Shown here: one piece after another, positions 19,032 to 28,242 of the stretch
How positions within the stretch are numbered: the stretch's first letter is position 1
Layout: the number at the start of each line of letters is the position of its first letter
From: JAAYCI01 sp964369525
GTDB lineage: Bacteria; Bacillota; Clostridia; Oscillospirales; Ruminococcaceae
Reading direction: 5' to 3'
Length of the DNA stretch: 64,000 bases
Assembly: GCA_964369525.1 (NCBI GenBank)
Contig: CAYJEW010000003.1
Location: 1 to 64,000 of the forward strand
Translations under genes and position numbers: made by a program
Notes under the pieces: model-generated
What the model saw: the letters and a program-made list of their open reading frames with translations, nothing else
The model's database searches: none
Told to the model about the DNA's origin: nothing

Positions 19032-19292
19032 TTACATGTTTTGCTGTAAATAATCATGCACAAGTTGCTCTTTTTGCACTTTTTTAAGCCGCTTCAGCTT
19101 TGCCTCGCACGCCATTGCTTCGCTTTTGTTTTCAAAGGCTTGCAGGTACGCCAGCGCAACAGGGCGGCGGGCGCGGGTGTATTTTGCGCCTGCGCCGCTG
19201 TTGTGCGCTTGCAGGCGTTTTTCTATGTTGTTTGTCCACCCGGCGTACAGGGTGCCGTCGGCACAGCGCACAAGGTAGGTATAGCTGCTCAT
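19032..19292 (-). CDS. GIY-YIG nuclease family protein (UPF0213/YazA-like)
   Basis: 86 residues covering one compact GIY-YIG domain: the Tyr motifs appear as YTYLVRCADGTLYAGWT, followed by the conserved Arg of NNIEKRLQAHN and KYTRARRPVAL. This is the small YazA-type protein; its role is poorly known. The start overlaps the stop of the MYG1-like gene by four bases, so the two are likely cotranscribed. In Bacillus the yazA gene sits between yabB and rsmI; here it is about 9 kb away. Confidence 0.85.
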   Translation of the reverse strand: MSSYTYLVRCADGTLYAGWTNNIEKRLQAHNSGAGAKYTRARRPVALAYLQAFENKSEAMACEAKLKRLKKVQKEQLVHDYLQQNM

Positions 19293-20185
19293 TTTGTCGC
19301 CGCCTGCCTTTGCACCTCGCGCTCTTGCTGGCGCTCTTTGGCTATGCGCACTACCTCTTTAATACCGCTTAGGCTACCAACAGCACACATAAAACCGCTG
19401 GAATGGCAGAAGGTAAAATCGGCCACGCCGCTTAGGCGCTGCAACTCTTCGGGCGTATTACCAAGCCAGCTTTTGGGTAGCTCTACCTTAAAGCCGGTTT
19501 TTTCGCTTGGTTCTTTTGGTATGCACTGTAGCGAATACCCGCTACGCTCGGTAGGGAAGGTGACAAACTCGGCCTTGCTTTCTATTAAAACAGGCTTCCA
19601 CGGTATGTATCTTGGTAGCACTACCAGCCCGTTTTCCATGCGCTGTAGCTCTTCGCGCACACTGCCAAAGCCGCGCTCAGACGCCGCCATGCTGTGTAGC
19701 CTATGCCCAAGTAGCTGGCGCGCTACCTCTACCGCCTGAAAAAAAGCGTCGTCTGAGGACTCGTCTGAGTCCCACACAGGGTTAAACGCACCTATCAGCA
19801 CCCCTATTACATGGCCTGTGCCTTTGTTGTCGTCTATATCCATTGGCTGAATAAAGCGCGTGTCAAACGCCTGCACAAACTCTTCTGTTGTAAAAAAATG
19901 TTTGCCATACTCGCGCCAAAGCAGCCCAAACGCCGCATACGGCGCACCGTTTGGCCGCCTTGGGCTACCACGCATGTGATGGTCAAACTGGCCGTGGCCT
20001 ATATCGTACACAATGCCCGAAAAATTTTTGGGCACTTCATACCCTCGATATATGCGAATATCCGGTCGCAGTAGCTTTAGCAGTGCCGACGAAAATACCT
20101 CGTCTGCATGAAAGCGGCCGCCATGGGTAAACGCAAGCTCCGGCAGGTTTGCCGGGTTATTTTTAAGCTCAATAATTGCTGGCAT
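19289..20185 (-). CDS. MYG1 family (UPF0160) DHH-like metal hydrolase
   Basis: 298 residues. The N-terminal THGGRFHADEVFSSALL and VYDIGHGQFDHH are the hallmark metal-binding motifs of MYG1 proteins, a branch of DHH-type phosphoesterases; eukaryotic MYG1 is a 3'-5' RNA exonuclease, but bacterial roles are unknown. The ATG follows AGGAGAG. Overlaps the GIY-YIG gene and is divergent from nrdJ. Confidence 0.85.
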   Translation of the reverse strand: MPAIIELKNNPANLPELAFTHGGRFHADEVFSSALLKLLRPDIRIYRGYEVPKNFSGIVYDIGHGQFDHHMRGSPRRPNGAPYAAFGLLWREYGKHFFTTEEFVQAFDTRFIQPMDIDDNKGTGHVIGVLIGAFNPVWDSDESSDDAFFQAVEVARQLLGHRLHSMAASERGFGSVREELQRMENGLVVLPRYIPWKPVLIESKAEFVTFPTERSGYSLQCIPKEPSEKTGFKVELPKSWLGNTPEELQRLSGVADFTFCHSSGFMCAVGSLSGIKEVVRIAKERQQEREVQRQAATK

Positions 20186-20330
20186 GTTACTCTCCTGTAA
20201 ATAATGTTTGCTGTTTTAGTATAAGGTAGTAGGGGCGCTACGTCAAACCGCTTTTAGCGGCGGCTTTGTTGCTTACAAATAATTTTTTACAAAAATTTGC
20301 GCACATGTTTGTGTGAAGTGATAAAATTCG

Positions 20331-20372
20331 CCTATATAGTATTTATATTTCTTGCCGTATACTATATATAGT
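20331..20372 (+). promoter_or_regulatory. Tandem NrdR boxes upstream of nrdJ
   Basis: Two partly palindromic sites, CTATATAG at 20332-20339 and ACTATATATAGT at 20361-20372, match the NrdR box core. Their centres are 31 bases apart, three helical turns, the spacing known for NrdR operators. The second box lies between the -35 and -10 elements, so NrdR binding would block transcription. nrdR itself is not in this window. Confidence 0.75.
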
Positions 20373-20380
20373 GGTAGAAT
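20352..20380 (+). promoter_or_regulatory. Predicted nrdJ promoter
   Basis: TTGCCG (20352-20357) and TAGAAT (20375-20380) are spaced by 17 bases and enclose the second NrdR box. About 50 bases lie between the -10 element and the start codon. Confidence 0.6.
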
Positions 20381-20430
20381 AGTAGCACTAAACTATAAAT
20401 ATATACATAAATATAAAGGTGGCGAATTTT

Positions 20431-22806
20431 ATGGCAATTACAGAGATATCGGAGAACGCGAAAAAGGTACTGCAGGCACGTTACTTAGCAAAGGACGAGA
20501 GCGGGCAGGTGGTAGAGAGCCTTGAGGATATGTTTCGCCGGGTGGCCCGCACCATTGCAGCCGCCGACGCCGCTTTTGACAAAAAAGCAAACCTTACAGC
20601 GCTGGAAGATAAGTTTTATGATTTAATGGTAGACCTTAGGTTTTTGCCAAACAGCCCAACGCTTATGAATGCAGGCCGCCCGCTGGGCCAGCTTTCGGCC
20701 TGTTTTGTACTGCCTATAGAAGACAGCATGGAGGGCATTTTTGACTCGGTAAAAAACGCCGCCCTTATTCATAAAAGCGGCGGTGGCACGGGCTTTTCTT
20801 TCTCTCGCCTGCGCTCGGGCGGTAGCACTGTTAACTCCACCGGCGGCGTGGCCTCGGGGCCAATATCGTTTATGCGGGTGTTCAACATGGCCACCGAAGC
20901 TGTAAAACAAGGCGGCACACGCCGCGGCGCTAACATGGGCATACTGCGCATAGACCACCCCGATATACTGCAGTTTATCGACTGCAAAAAAGACAATGCC
21001 GATATTACAAACTTTAATATCTCGGTTGGCCTCACAGAGGCGTTTATGCTTGCGGTTGAAAAAGGCGAGATGTACGACCTTGTAGACCCACACAGCAAAA
21101 AAGTGTGTGGCCAGCTAAACGCCGCAGAGGTGTTCGACAAAATTGTAGACGCCGCCTGGCACAACGGCGAGCCCGGAATAATTTTTCTAGACCGCCTAAA
21201 CCGCGACAACCCCGTACCAAACGCAGGCGAAATTGAAAGCACAAACCCTTGCGGCGAGCAGCCGCTGCTGCCATACGAAAGCTGCAACCTTGGCAGTATT
21301 AACCTGGTTAAGATGATAAAAAATGGTGAAAACGGCGCAGAAATTGACTGGGAGCTGCTTGCGGCCACCGTGGCAGAGGCCGTGCACTTTTTAGATAATG
21401 TTATAGAGGTAAATAACTACCCGCTTGAAATAATTTCAGACACAACACTTGCAACCCGCAAGGTTGGCCTTGGGGTTATGGGTTTTGCCGACATGCTTTT
21501 GCTTTTAGGTGTTGCGTACAACAGCGAAGAAGCGCTGGCGCTGGCCGAGAGGGTTATGGGCTACATCTCTGCCGAGGGTAAAAAAGCCTCGCAGCAGCTG
21601 GCAAAACAGCGCGGTGCGTTCCCACTGTTTGAAACCTCCACCTTCAGCGAAGGCGAGCCGCTGCGCAACGCCACCATCACCACCATTGCCCCCACCGGCA
21701 CATTGTCTATCATTGCAGGGTGTTCTTCGGGGGTAGAGCCTGTGTTTGCCTATGCGTTTGTGCGCAACATTATGGACGGCACAGAGCTAATAGAAGCCAG
21801 CCCGATTTTGAAGGAAAAGCTAGAAGAAGCGGGCCTATATTCCGACGATTTGATGCGTAAAATTATCAGCGAGGGTACTATTGCACACATAGACGAAATA
21901 CCAGATGAGATTAAGCAGGTGTTTGTTAGTGCGCATGATGTTTCGCCGCTGTCGCACATTCGTATGCAGGCGGCATTCCAAAAGTTTACCGACAATGCCG
22001 TGTCTAAAACAGTAAACTTCCCGCACACCGCCACAAAGGAAGAGGTGGCCGAGGTGTACCGCCTGGCATTCGAAGAAGGGTGCAAAGGCGTTACCATCTA
22101 CCGCGACGGCAGCCGCGACAGCCAGGTGCTAAACATAGGCAGCGTGCAAACAGGGCAGATACCCCAGCCGGGCGACGTGCTGGCAGGTATGCAGGGCAAC
22201 CTGCAACCCTACGGCCAGATTACCCCGCGCGAGCGGCCGGACGTTATCAGCGGCTTTACCGAGCGCATGAAGATAGGTTGTGGCAACCTTTATGTTACCG
22301 TGAACTACGACGAAAATGGCATATGCGAAGTGTTTACCAGCACAGGCAAGGCCGGCGGCTGCCCAAGCCAAAGCGAGGCTACCGCACGGCTGTGCAGTGT
22401 GGCCCTGCGCAGTGGCCTTAGCGTGCGCGAGGTGTACGACCAGCTCAAGGGCATTCGTTGTCCCTCCACCATCCGCCAAGGCGGCATGAGCTGTACCTCC
22501 TGCCCGGACGCCATTGCAAAGGTTGTTATGAAGGTTAACGACTATATAGAAGCTTACAGCGGCGAGCTGCAACCCGAAATGCTTATGGCCGAGCCGCTTT
22601 CGGCAAAGCGTGTAACCAAAGCAAATGCCGCTTTCGCCGCCGCAGGCCCAATGCCTGCGCCGCCCTCAGGGTTTGCGGCAAAGCCTGTAGCGCAAGCGCC
22701 CAGCCTTTTGCCGCAGGACGGGTTATGCCCCGACTGCCAAAACCCCATAGAACACGAAGGTGGGTGCGTGGTATGCCGCAGTTGTGGGTTTTCTAAATGT
22801 GGCTAA
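20431..22806 (+). CDS. nrdJ: Adenosylcobalamin-dependent ribonucleotide reductase (class II)
   Basis: Reduces ribonucleotides to deoxyribonucleotides using a B12-derived thiyl radical, oxygen-independent. The radical barrel shows FLPNSPTLMNAG, SGGGTGFSFSRLR, TNPCGEQPLLPYESCNLGS with the active-site cysteine and the nucleotide-binding APTGTLS. The C terminus has a TSCP region and a zinc-ribbon-like CPDCQN...CRSCG tail that probably passes electrons. About 791 residues; no N-terminal ATP-cone is evident. The GTG at 20419 lies in the ribosome binding site AAAGGTGG, so ATG at 20431 is the start. Controlled by NrdR boxes; no B12 riboswitch was found. Confidence 0.95.
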   Translation: MAITEISENAKKVLQARYLAKDESGQVVESLEDMFRRVARTIAAADAAFDKKANLTALEDKFYDLMVDLRFLPNSPTLMNAGRPLGQLSACFVLPIEDSMEGIFDSVKNAALIHKSGGGTGFSFSRLRSGGSTVNSTGGVASGPISFMRVFNMATEAVKQGGTRRGANMGILRIDHPDILQFIDCKKDNADITNFNISVGLTEAFMLAVEKGEMYDLVDPHSKKVCGQLNAAEVFDKIVDAAWHNGEPGIIFLDRLNRDNPVPNAGEIESTNPCGEQPLLPYESCNLGSINLVKMIKNGENGAEIDWELLAATVAEAVHFLDNVIEVNNYPLEIISDTTLATRKVGLGVMGFADMLLLLGVAYNSEEALALAERVMGYISAEGKKASQQLAKQRGAFPLFETSTFSEGEPLRNATITTIAPTGTLSIIAGCSSGVEPVFAYAFVRNIMDGTELIEASPILKEKLEEAGLYSDDLMRKIISEGTIAHIDEIPDEIKQVFVSAHDVSPLSHIRMQAAFQKFTDNAVSKTVNFPHTATKEEVAEVYRLAFEEGCKGVTIYRDGSRDSQVLNIGSVQTGQIPQPGDVLAGMQGNLQPYGQITPRERPDVISGFTERMKIGCGNLYVTVNYDENGICEVFTSTGKAGGCPSQSEATARLCSVALRSGLSVREVYDQLKGIRCPSTIRQGGMSCTSCPDAIAKVVMKVNDYIEAYSGELQPEMLMAEPLSAKRVTKANAAFAAAGPMPAPPSGFAAKPVAQAPSLLPQDGLCPDCQNPIEHEGGCVVCRSCGFSKCG

Positions 22807-22855
22807 GCCACATAGCCAAAGCCGCCGCAGACTGAAAATTTCTTAAACATTACAT

Positions 22856-22900
22856 AAAGCCGCCTTGTGGATACACAAAATATTCACAGGCGGCTTTTAT
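22856..22900 (+). terminator. Terminator of nrdJ
   Basis: AAAGCCGCC pairs with GGCGGCTTT, extended by TGTG/CACA after a one-base bulge, then TTTTATTAT. It begins 50 bases after the nrdJ stop. Confidence 0.75.
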
Positions 22901-23569
22901 TATCTAGGTATGCCTTATAAACGGCATAAGTCTTTACATGTTTTACTTGTCTTGAAAAATGCATGCATAAAAATCTTTTTTCGCCTATATGCAGCTGCTT
23001 TTTTTACACCTTACGCACACAGAGCGCCGCTACTGTGCACACAACAAAACCACAAGCGCAAAATTGCCAAGCTTTGCTCACACAAGCAGCATTTGCTTGC
23101 GCTGGCAGCTCTTATCCACCTGCAAAAACCATTCGCCCATGTATGCACAGGCAGTTTTTTAGTTAATATGCTCTCTAAACCTTCGCTTTTGGCGTTTGCT
23201 GGCGCAGCCGAAAATCCGGCAAAACGGCCTATATGGCGGCCGCGTGCAGCACATATTTGTTTTTGGGAAAGCCTTTTACCTGCACAGCTATTTTTTATTT
23301 TACATCGCTGCGTTATTTGCCATATCATCGACGATTATTTGCCGCATCCGCCACTGCATATTTTGACTGTTTTTATGCATTTTTGCCAATCGTTTTGCTG
23401 AAAATTTTTCTTTATTTTTTTTGATTTTCTATTGCAAAATACAGCCTGTATATTGGCTGGTGGCAAAACGTTTGTTGAAAACTCTGTTGAAAGTGTTAAA
23501 AAGTGTTGCCCGCACTAGCTTTATGCTTTTTGATGTTTTACTGCTTGGGAAAGCATGTTTAACTTATTG
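22901..23569. other. Long apparently noncoding region downstream of nrdJ
   Basis: About 670 bases. The long + strand frame here lacks a usable start, has a composition dominated by His, Cys, Phe and Pro, and shows no domain; the - strand frame is no better. No tRNA, tmRNA, RNase P or SRP RNA signature was seen. It includes phased T-tracts at about 23405-23430. Could be a gene remnant, an unknown RNA, or just a promoter-distal spacer. Confidence 0.45.
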
Positions 23570-23598
23570 TTGAACAACACCGTATGCTCTGTTACAAT
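23570..23598 (+). promoter_or_regulatory. Predicted promoter of the rhomboid-like gene
   Basis: TTGAAC (23570-23575) and TACAAT (23593-23598) are spaced by 17 bases; the gene starts 29 bases later with TAGGAGG between. Confidence 0.65.
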
Positions 23599-23627
23599 AT
23601 AGCTACCAATTTAGGAGGTACTTTTTT

Positions 23628-24347
23628 ATGCGTTGGTTATACAAGCTTGAATATAAGCATGGCAATCGCTATATTCCAAACCTTATGATGATTATTGTTA
23701 TGGGCATGGGTGCCGTATATCTACTGGATATGTTTTTTGCGCCCGGCGGCATAAGCCTTTCAAGCTATCTTTCGCTAAACACCGCCGCTATTATGCGCGG
23801 CGAGGTGTGGCGGCTTATCACATTTATTTTTGTGTACCCCTCTACCAGCACATTCTGGCTGCTTATTCAGCTTTACTTCTATTATATTATAGGGCGCAAC
23901 CTTGAAAGCGCCTGGGGCGGCTTTAAATTCAACATCTACTACCTGTTTGGCATAGTGGGTACCATTGTGGGCACATTTGCGGCATACTTTTTAATATATG
24001 CCATTACCGGCCTACCCATTGGCCTTAGCGGCTCAAACATGTACCTTAACCTTTCGCTTTTCCTTGCGTTTGCCAGCATTATGCCCGACACACAGTTTTT
24101 ACTGTTCTTTGTTATACCTGTAAAAGCTAAGTGGCTTATTATATTCTACGCTGTTATGCTGCTGGTGCCTTTGTTGCAAACCTTTATGTTCCAGGGCTTT
24201 ATCAGCGGGCTTGCCTCGCTTATACTGCTTGCATTCTCGCTGATAAACTACTTTATATTCTTTGGCTCCAGCACGATAAACAGCATAAAAGAACAAATTC
24301 GCATCTCGCGCAACCGCCGCAACTGGAAAAACAACTGGCGGCAGTAA
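23628..24347 (+). CDS. Rhomboid-like integral membrane protein, probably catalytically inactive
   Basis: 239 residues with about six hydrophobic segments. The layout and the segment LNTAAIMRGEVWRLITFIFV match the rhomboid/Derlin superfamily (WR motif in loop 1). A true rhomboid protease needs GxSG in helix 4 and His in helix 6; here the candidate reads GLSGSN in a loop and helix 6 shows no His. I therefore read it as a pseudorhomboid. Basic C-terminal tail (RISRNRRNWKNNWRQ) is cytoplasmic. Preceded by TAGGAGG and its own promoter; 16 bases before the next gene. Confidence 0.7.
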   Translation: MRWLYKLEYKHGNRYIPNLMMIIVMGMGAVYLLDMFFAPGGISLSSYLSLNTAAIMRGEVWRLITFIFVYPSTSTFWLLIQLYFYYIIGRNLESAWGGFKFNIYYLFGIVGTIVGTFAAYFLIYAITGLPIGLSGSNMYLNLSLFLAFASIMPDTQFLLFFVIPVKAKWLIIFYAVMLLVPLLQTFMFQGFISGLASLILLAFSLINYFIFFGSSTINSIKEQIRISRNRRNWKNNWRQ

Positions 24348-24363
24348 GTAAGGAACACACAAA

Positions 24364-25680
24364 ATGAATACCCCTTTCTTTAACCAAATGGCTGCCATTG
24401 CTGCGCGTGGGCCCCGCTTTTTTGTGCCGGGCCACAAGGGCAACCCGGCAGCCATTGCGCCGTTTGGCCCGCTTTTGCAGTACGACCTAACCGAAGTGGA
24501 CGGCGCAGACGACCTAAGCTGCCCCACAGGCCCACTGGCCGAAAGCCAGGCCAACATGGCCGCCGTTTTCGGCAGTGGGGCTACACTGTATTCTGCCTCT
24601 GGCGCATCGTCTTGCATTTTAGCCATGATATCGCTATTTTGCGGTGCAGACGGCCGCCTTGTTATTGCGCGTGGGTGCCACATTTCTGCCGTGCGTGCGC
24701 TGGCGCTGCTAAACATTGAGCCCAGCTGGGTGCCTTTGCAAAACGGCTACCCACACCCGCAAAGCATTGAGCGTGCGCTAGCCCAAAGCGGCGCTAAAAC
24801 CGTTTACATAACCAGCCCCGACTACTACGGGCGCATTGCAGACATAGCCGAAATTTCGGCTGTGTGCCGTCGCTACGGCGCAAACCTATTGGTAGACAAC
24901 GCCCAGGGCGCCCACCTGCGCTTTTTGCGCCCGTCGGCCCACCCCCTACAGCTTGGGGCCAGCGCCACAGCCGACTCGGCACACAAAACCATGCCCTGCC
25001 TAACGCCTGCGGCGCTGTTACACCTTAGCAACGCCGCTCTTGCTGCGCAGGCCAGAGCGGCGCTTAACATGTTCTGCTCTACCAGCCCTAGCTATATTGT
25101 TTTGCAAAGTTTAGACCTTGCGGCAGGCAGTTTTTTGCAAAATCCGCCTGATTACTCCGCCGCGGCAGAGCAGCTTTCGCAAGCTGGGGAGGCGTTTAGT
25201 GCGGCGGTGCGCCGCTGCGACGACGCTTTGCGGCTGGTGCTGCGCTTTGGCCTTGTAGGGGCAGATGCCGAGCAATGCATGAGCTTTTTGCTGCAAGAGG
25301 GGATTGCGCCCGAATATTTTGATGGCGAGGCCGCAGTGTTTATGGCGTCGCCTTTTAACACGCCGCAAGACTTTAGCCGCCTTGCCGCTACACTAGCCGA
25401 TTTAAGGCGGCGGGTGGAGGCGGGCCAGTTTGCCGCCGTGCGGCAAAAACCCGCCTTGCCGCCGCTACCACCGCCAAAAGTTGCTATGCCTATTAGGCAG
25501 GCTTTGTTTGCCCCACACCAAAGCCTGCCCACCCTCAAGGCGGTAGGGCGCATCATGGGCTCGCTTTCAGCTCCCTGCCCACCCGGAGTGCCTTTGGTGC
25601 TACCGGGAGAGGAAATTTCGCCCGAGTGGGCACAGCTACTTGCCGCAGGTGGTATTTTGCAGGTTGATGTGGTACAATAA
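24364..25680 (+). CDS. PLP-dependent Orn/Lys/Arg decarboxylase family protein (YaaO-like)
   Basis: 438 residues with the PLP-dependent decarboxylase fold. The Schiff-base lysine is in SAHKTMPCLTPAALLH, with DNAQGAHLRF holding the PLP-contacting Asp and His, and an N-terminal FFVPGHKGN. Relatives (B. subtilis YaaO, SpeA) decarboxylate basic amino acids; substrate here is untested. In Firmicutes this gene often heads the tmk-yaaQ-holB-yaaT cluster, and darA-holB-ricT do follow, but tmk is absent here. Confidence 0.85.
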   Translation: MNTPFFNQMAAIAARGPRFFVPGHKGNPAAIAPFGPLLQYDLTEVDGADDLSCPTGPLAESQANMAAVFGSGATLYSASGASSCILAMISLFCGADGRLVIARGCHISAVRALALLNIEPSWVPLQNGYPHPQSIERALAQSGAKTVYITSPDYYGRIADIAEISAVCRRYGANLLVDNAQGAHLRFLRPSAHPLQLGASATADSAHKTMPCLTPAALLHLSNAALAAQARAALNMFCSTSPSYIVLQSLDLAAGSFLQNPPDYSAAAEQLSQAGEAFSAAVRRCDDALRLVLRFGLVGADAEQCMSFLLQEGIAPEYFDGEAAVFMASPFNTPQDFSRLAATLADLRRRVEAGQFAAVRQKPALPPLPPPKVAMPIRQALFAPHQSLPTLKAVGRIMGSLSAPCPPGVPLVLPGEEISPEWAQLLAAGGILQVDVVQ

Positions 25681-26010
25681 TAGCACCATACCGTACTGTG
25701 CAAAAGGCGCTACCCCTTACAAAATACCACTGCATAGCTTTAATTTATAGCACAGCTTATGATGGCAGAAACTTGTAAACGCACCAATTGCTTTGCCTAT
25801 GCGAGCATCGGCTTGCAGGTTAACTCAGCATAATAATAGCGCCGCACTGCTTTGCTGCATTACTGCGGCGCTGAAAAAAGGCATATATACCGTAAGGTAC
25901 TTGGCTTTATATGTGCAGGTTTATATCTTCAAGCTAAATTCAAAGCATAATTTATGTTATACCCATCTATAACCCCCAAAACTGTATACTAAACTTTAGG
26001 AGGTACTCTT
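25681..26010. other. Intergenic region with a GC-rich inverted repeat
   Basis: 330 bases without a gene. AGCGCCGCA (25838-25846) and TGCGGCGCT (25864-25872) form a 9-bp stem, followed by A-rich rather than T-rich sequence on +, so its use as a terminator of the upstream gene is doubtful. The last 20 bases contain the strong darA ribosome binding site TTAGGAGG. Confidence 0.45.
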
Positions 26011-26334
26011 ATGAAGTTGATTACTGCTATTGTTAATAAAGATGACTCCAAAACTGTGAACGACGAGCTTGTTGCGGCAGGGTTTGCGGTTACACGGTTA
26101 TCTACCACAGGCGGCTTTTTGCTGGCAAGCAACATCACTATGCTTATCGGCACAGAAGATGATAAGGTAGACACCTGCATAGACATTATCTCTCAGCACT
26201 CGCGCCAGCGGGTGGAGGTTGTGCCAAGCGCGGCCAGCTACGGCGTTGCTATGGCTACGGCTTTCCCGCTTGAGGTTACTGTGGGCGGCGCCACAATTTT
26301 TGTTACCGACGTAGAGCGGTTTGTGAAAATTTGA
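26011..26334 (+). CDS. darA: PII-like cyclic-di-AMP receptor DarA (YaaQ)
   Basis: 107 residues, the complete length of the DarA/PstA family, which bind c-di-AMP as trimers. Conserved segments: MKLITAIVNKDD at the N terminus, FAVTRLSTTGGFL for the ligand pocket, and GGATIFVTDVERF at the C terminus. Preceded by AGGAGG. Its stop overlaps the start of holB. Confidence 0.92.
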   Translation: MKLITAIVNKDDSKTVNDELVAAGFAVTRLSTTGGFLLASNITMLIGTEDDKVDTCIDIISQHSRQRVEVVPSAASYGVAMATAFPLEVTVGGATIFVTDVERFVKI

Positions 26335-27272
26335 GCTGCCTTGACACAGTTTTGGGGAACAGCCACACCATAAATGCATTGCAAGCCGCTTTGCAAAAAA
26401 ATACATTGCATCACGCAATTATCCTTGCCGCACCCGACGGCTGCGGCCGCAACCACGCCTCGCGCTGTCTTGCGGCAGACTATCTTTATAAAGGCGACAG
26501 CCTTCGAGCGCAGGCTGTACTGCGCGGAGAAGATGCCGAAGTGCTCTTGGTTGAGGGCGAGGGAAAAAGCGGACAGATATCGGTAGGGCGTATCCGCCAG
26601 GTGCGTGCCGATGTGTTTCAGTCGGCTTTATCGGCAGAGGGGCGGGTTGTACTTATCCGCAACGCCCACCGCATGGCGGCGCCCGCCGCCAACGCACTGC
26701 TGAAGGTGCTGGAAGAGCCTCCGAAAGGGGTGCTTTTTATACTTACCACCCGCAGTGTACAGGCGCTATGGCCTACCATTGCCAGCCGATGTGTGCAGTA
26801 TAGCTTAGCACCTTTGCCTCAGCACGAGTGTGCAGAGCACCTTGCGGCACTTCAGCCTGAAAGCGAGCTTTCGGCCAAGCTTTTGGCCTGCATATACGGC
26901 GGCCGCCTTGGGCTGTGCCTGCAAGCGGCGCAAACCCCCGAACGCACCGCCATACTAAAAGATGCACTACTTGCCTCAAAGGCTGCCGCTGTGCGCAACA
27001 GCTACGAGCTACTGAGGGTATTTTCAAAATACGAGGGCACAGGAGAGAGCGCACGCCCTGCCCGAGACGCACTGCTTGCCGACATGACCGCTATTTTGCA
27101 CGCATGTATGCTACAACAATCTGCCGAAGGTTTACCTGTAATGCCGCCTACCGCCGCAGGGCTTTTACTTTCAAAGCTTTCGCCGGCCCGCAGCGCTTTA
27201 CAAGCCTCGGCCGCACCAAAAATAACATTTACCGCATTAGCTGTGGCTTTACAGCTAAATACTGTTCCTTAA
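26331..27272 (+). CDS. holB: DNA polymerase III delta' subunit
   Basis: Clamp-loader subunit, an AAA+ relative without ATPase function. LHHAIILAAPDGCGRN replaces the P-loop, and the conserved NALLKVLEEPPKGVLFILTTRS (about residue 124) identifies the protein. 313 residues. The start is a TTG inside the darA stop codon (TTGA), giving translational coupling; a later TTG is possible, so the first residues are uncertain. Confidence 0.9.
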   Translation: MSCLDTVLGNSHTINALQAALQKNTLHHAIILAAPDGCGRNHASRCLAADYLYKGDSLRAQAVLRGEDAEVLLVEGEGKSGQISVGRIRQVRADVFQSALSAEGRVVLIRNAHRMAAPAANALLKVLEEPPKGVLFILTTRSVQALWPTIASRCVQYSLAPLPQHECAEHLAALQPESELSAKLLACIYGGRLGLCLQAAQTPERTAILKDALLASKAAAVRNSYELLRVFSKYEGTGESARPARDALLADMTAILHACMLQQSAEGLPVMPPTAAGLLLSKLSPARSALQASAAPKITFTALAVALQLNTVP

Positions 27273-27284
27273 GGAAAATTTATC

Positions 27285-28142
27285 ATGAAAAAAGTTATAT
27301 CTGTTCGTTTTAGACCCACAGGTAAAACATATTACTTCGACCCGCTAGAGCAAACAGCCGAGGTTGGCTGTTATATTATAGTGGAAACAGCTCGTGGGCA
27401 GGAGTGTGGCGAAGTGGTAAAAACTGTACACTCGCTGCCCGACTCGCTTGTGCCAAAAGAGCTAAAGCCCATGGTGCGCACCGCTACCGAAAAAGATGTG
27501 CAAACCATGCGCCAAAACCGTGAAGACGAGAAAAAAGCCTTCAACATTGCCGAGGAGCGCATTGCTAAGCATGAGCTGCCCATGCGGCTGATAGACGTGG
27601 AATATACATATACACGCAACAAAATTTTGTTCTATTTCTCTGCCGACAGCCGCATAGACTTTCGCGAGCTTGTAAAAGACCTTGCGGGCATATTCCGCAC
27701 CCGCATAGAGCTTAGGCAGATTGGCGTGCGCGACGAAAGCAAGATGCTGGGCGGGCTTGGCATATGCGGCCAGCCGTTTTGTTGTAGCCGTTTTCTTACA
27801 AACTTTCAGCCTGTGTCTATCAAAATGGCAAAAGAGCAGGGGCTTTCGCTTAACCCCACAAAAATCTCGGGTAGTTGCGGGCGGCTAATGTGTTGCCTTG
27901 CGTACGAACAACCTGCTTATGACTACCTTAGCCGCATTACCCCTATGGTTAACAGCCTTGTGGCCACGCCCGACGGCCAAGGTACCGTAACAGAGGTAAA
28001 CCTTATTAGCGGCCAGCTGCGTGTTAGGCTAAACAACCCCACCGACCTACCGCAAAAATACTACCCACGCACCGCCTGCAAATATATCAGCGGCGGCAAG
28101 CGCCCCCCACAGCAACCCGATGCCGAAAGCGAAGAGGCATAG
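27285..28142 (+). CDS. ricT: RicT/YaaT (PSP1 domain) regulator of RNase Y activity
   Basis: 285 residues. The PSP1-domain GQECGEVVKTV (about 40-50), DSRIDFRELVKDLAGIF and the cysteine-rich GLGICGQPFCCSRFL ... SGSCGRLMCCLAYE, which binds Fe-S clusters in B. subtilis RicT, are all present. RicT with RicA and RicF acts on RNase Y. Only 12 bases after holB; the yaaT position is conserved in Firmicutes. Confidence 0.92.
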   Translation: MKKVISVRFRPTGKTYYFDPLEQTAEVGCYIIVETARGQECGEVVKTVHSLPDSLVPKELKPMVRTATEKDVQTMRQNREDEKKAFNIAEERIAKHELPMRLIDVEYTYTRNKILFYFSADSRIDFRELVKDLAGIFRTRIELRQIGVRDESKMLGGLGICGQPFCCSRFLTNFQPVSIKMAKEQGLSLNPTKISGSCGRLMCCLAYEQPAYDYLSRITPMVNSLVATPDGQGTVTEVNLISGQLRVRLNNPTDLPQKYYPRTACKYISGGKRPPQQPDAESEEA

Positions 28143-28242
28143 CCTCGTGCAAAAAGCCTTGAAAAATTAAAATTATGTGTTAAAATGATATCACAGAGGA
28201 TATATAAACTGCATTTTACATGCGACGAAAAGGAGAATAACT

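Noticed and set aside
20186..20330. Cobalamin riboswitch upstream of the B12-dependent RNR
   Set aside because: No B12-box-like conserved segment was seen; the region holds NrdR boxes instead.
22865..23401. A 178-codon + strand frame after nrdJ
   Set aside because: It begins inside the nrdJ terminator, has no ribosome binding site, and its composition (His, Cys, Phe, Pro) matches no protein family.
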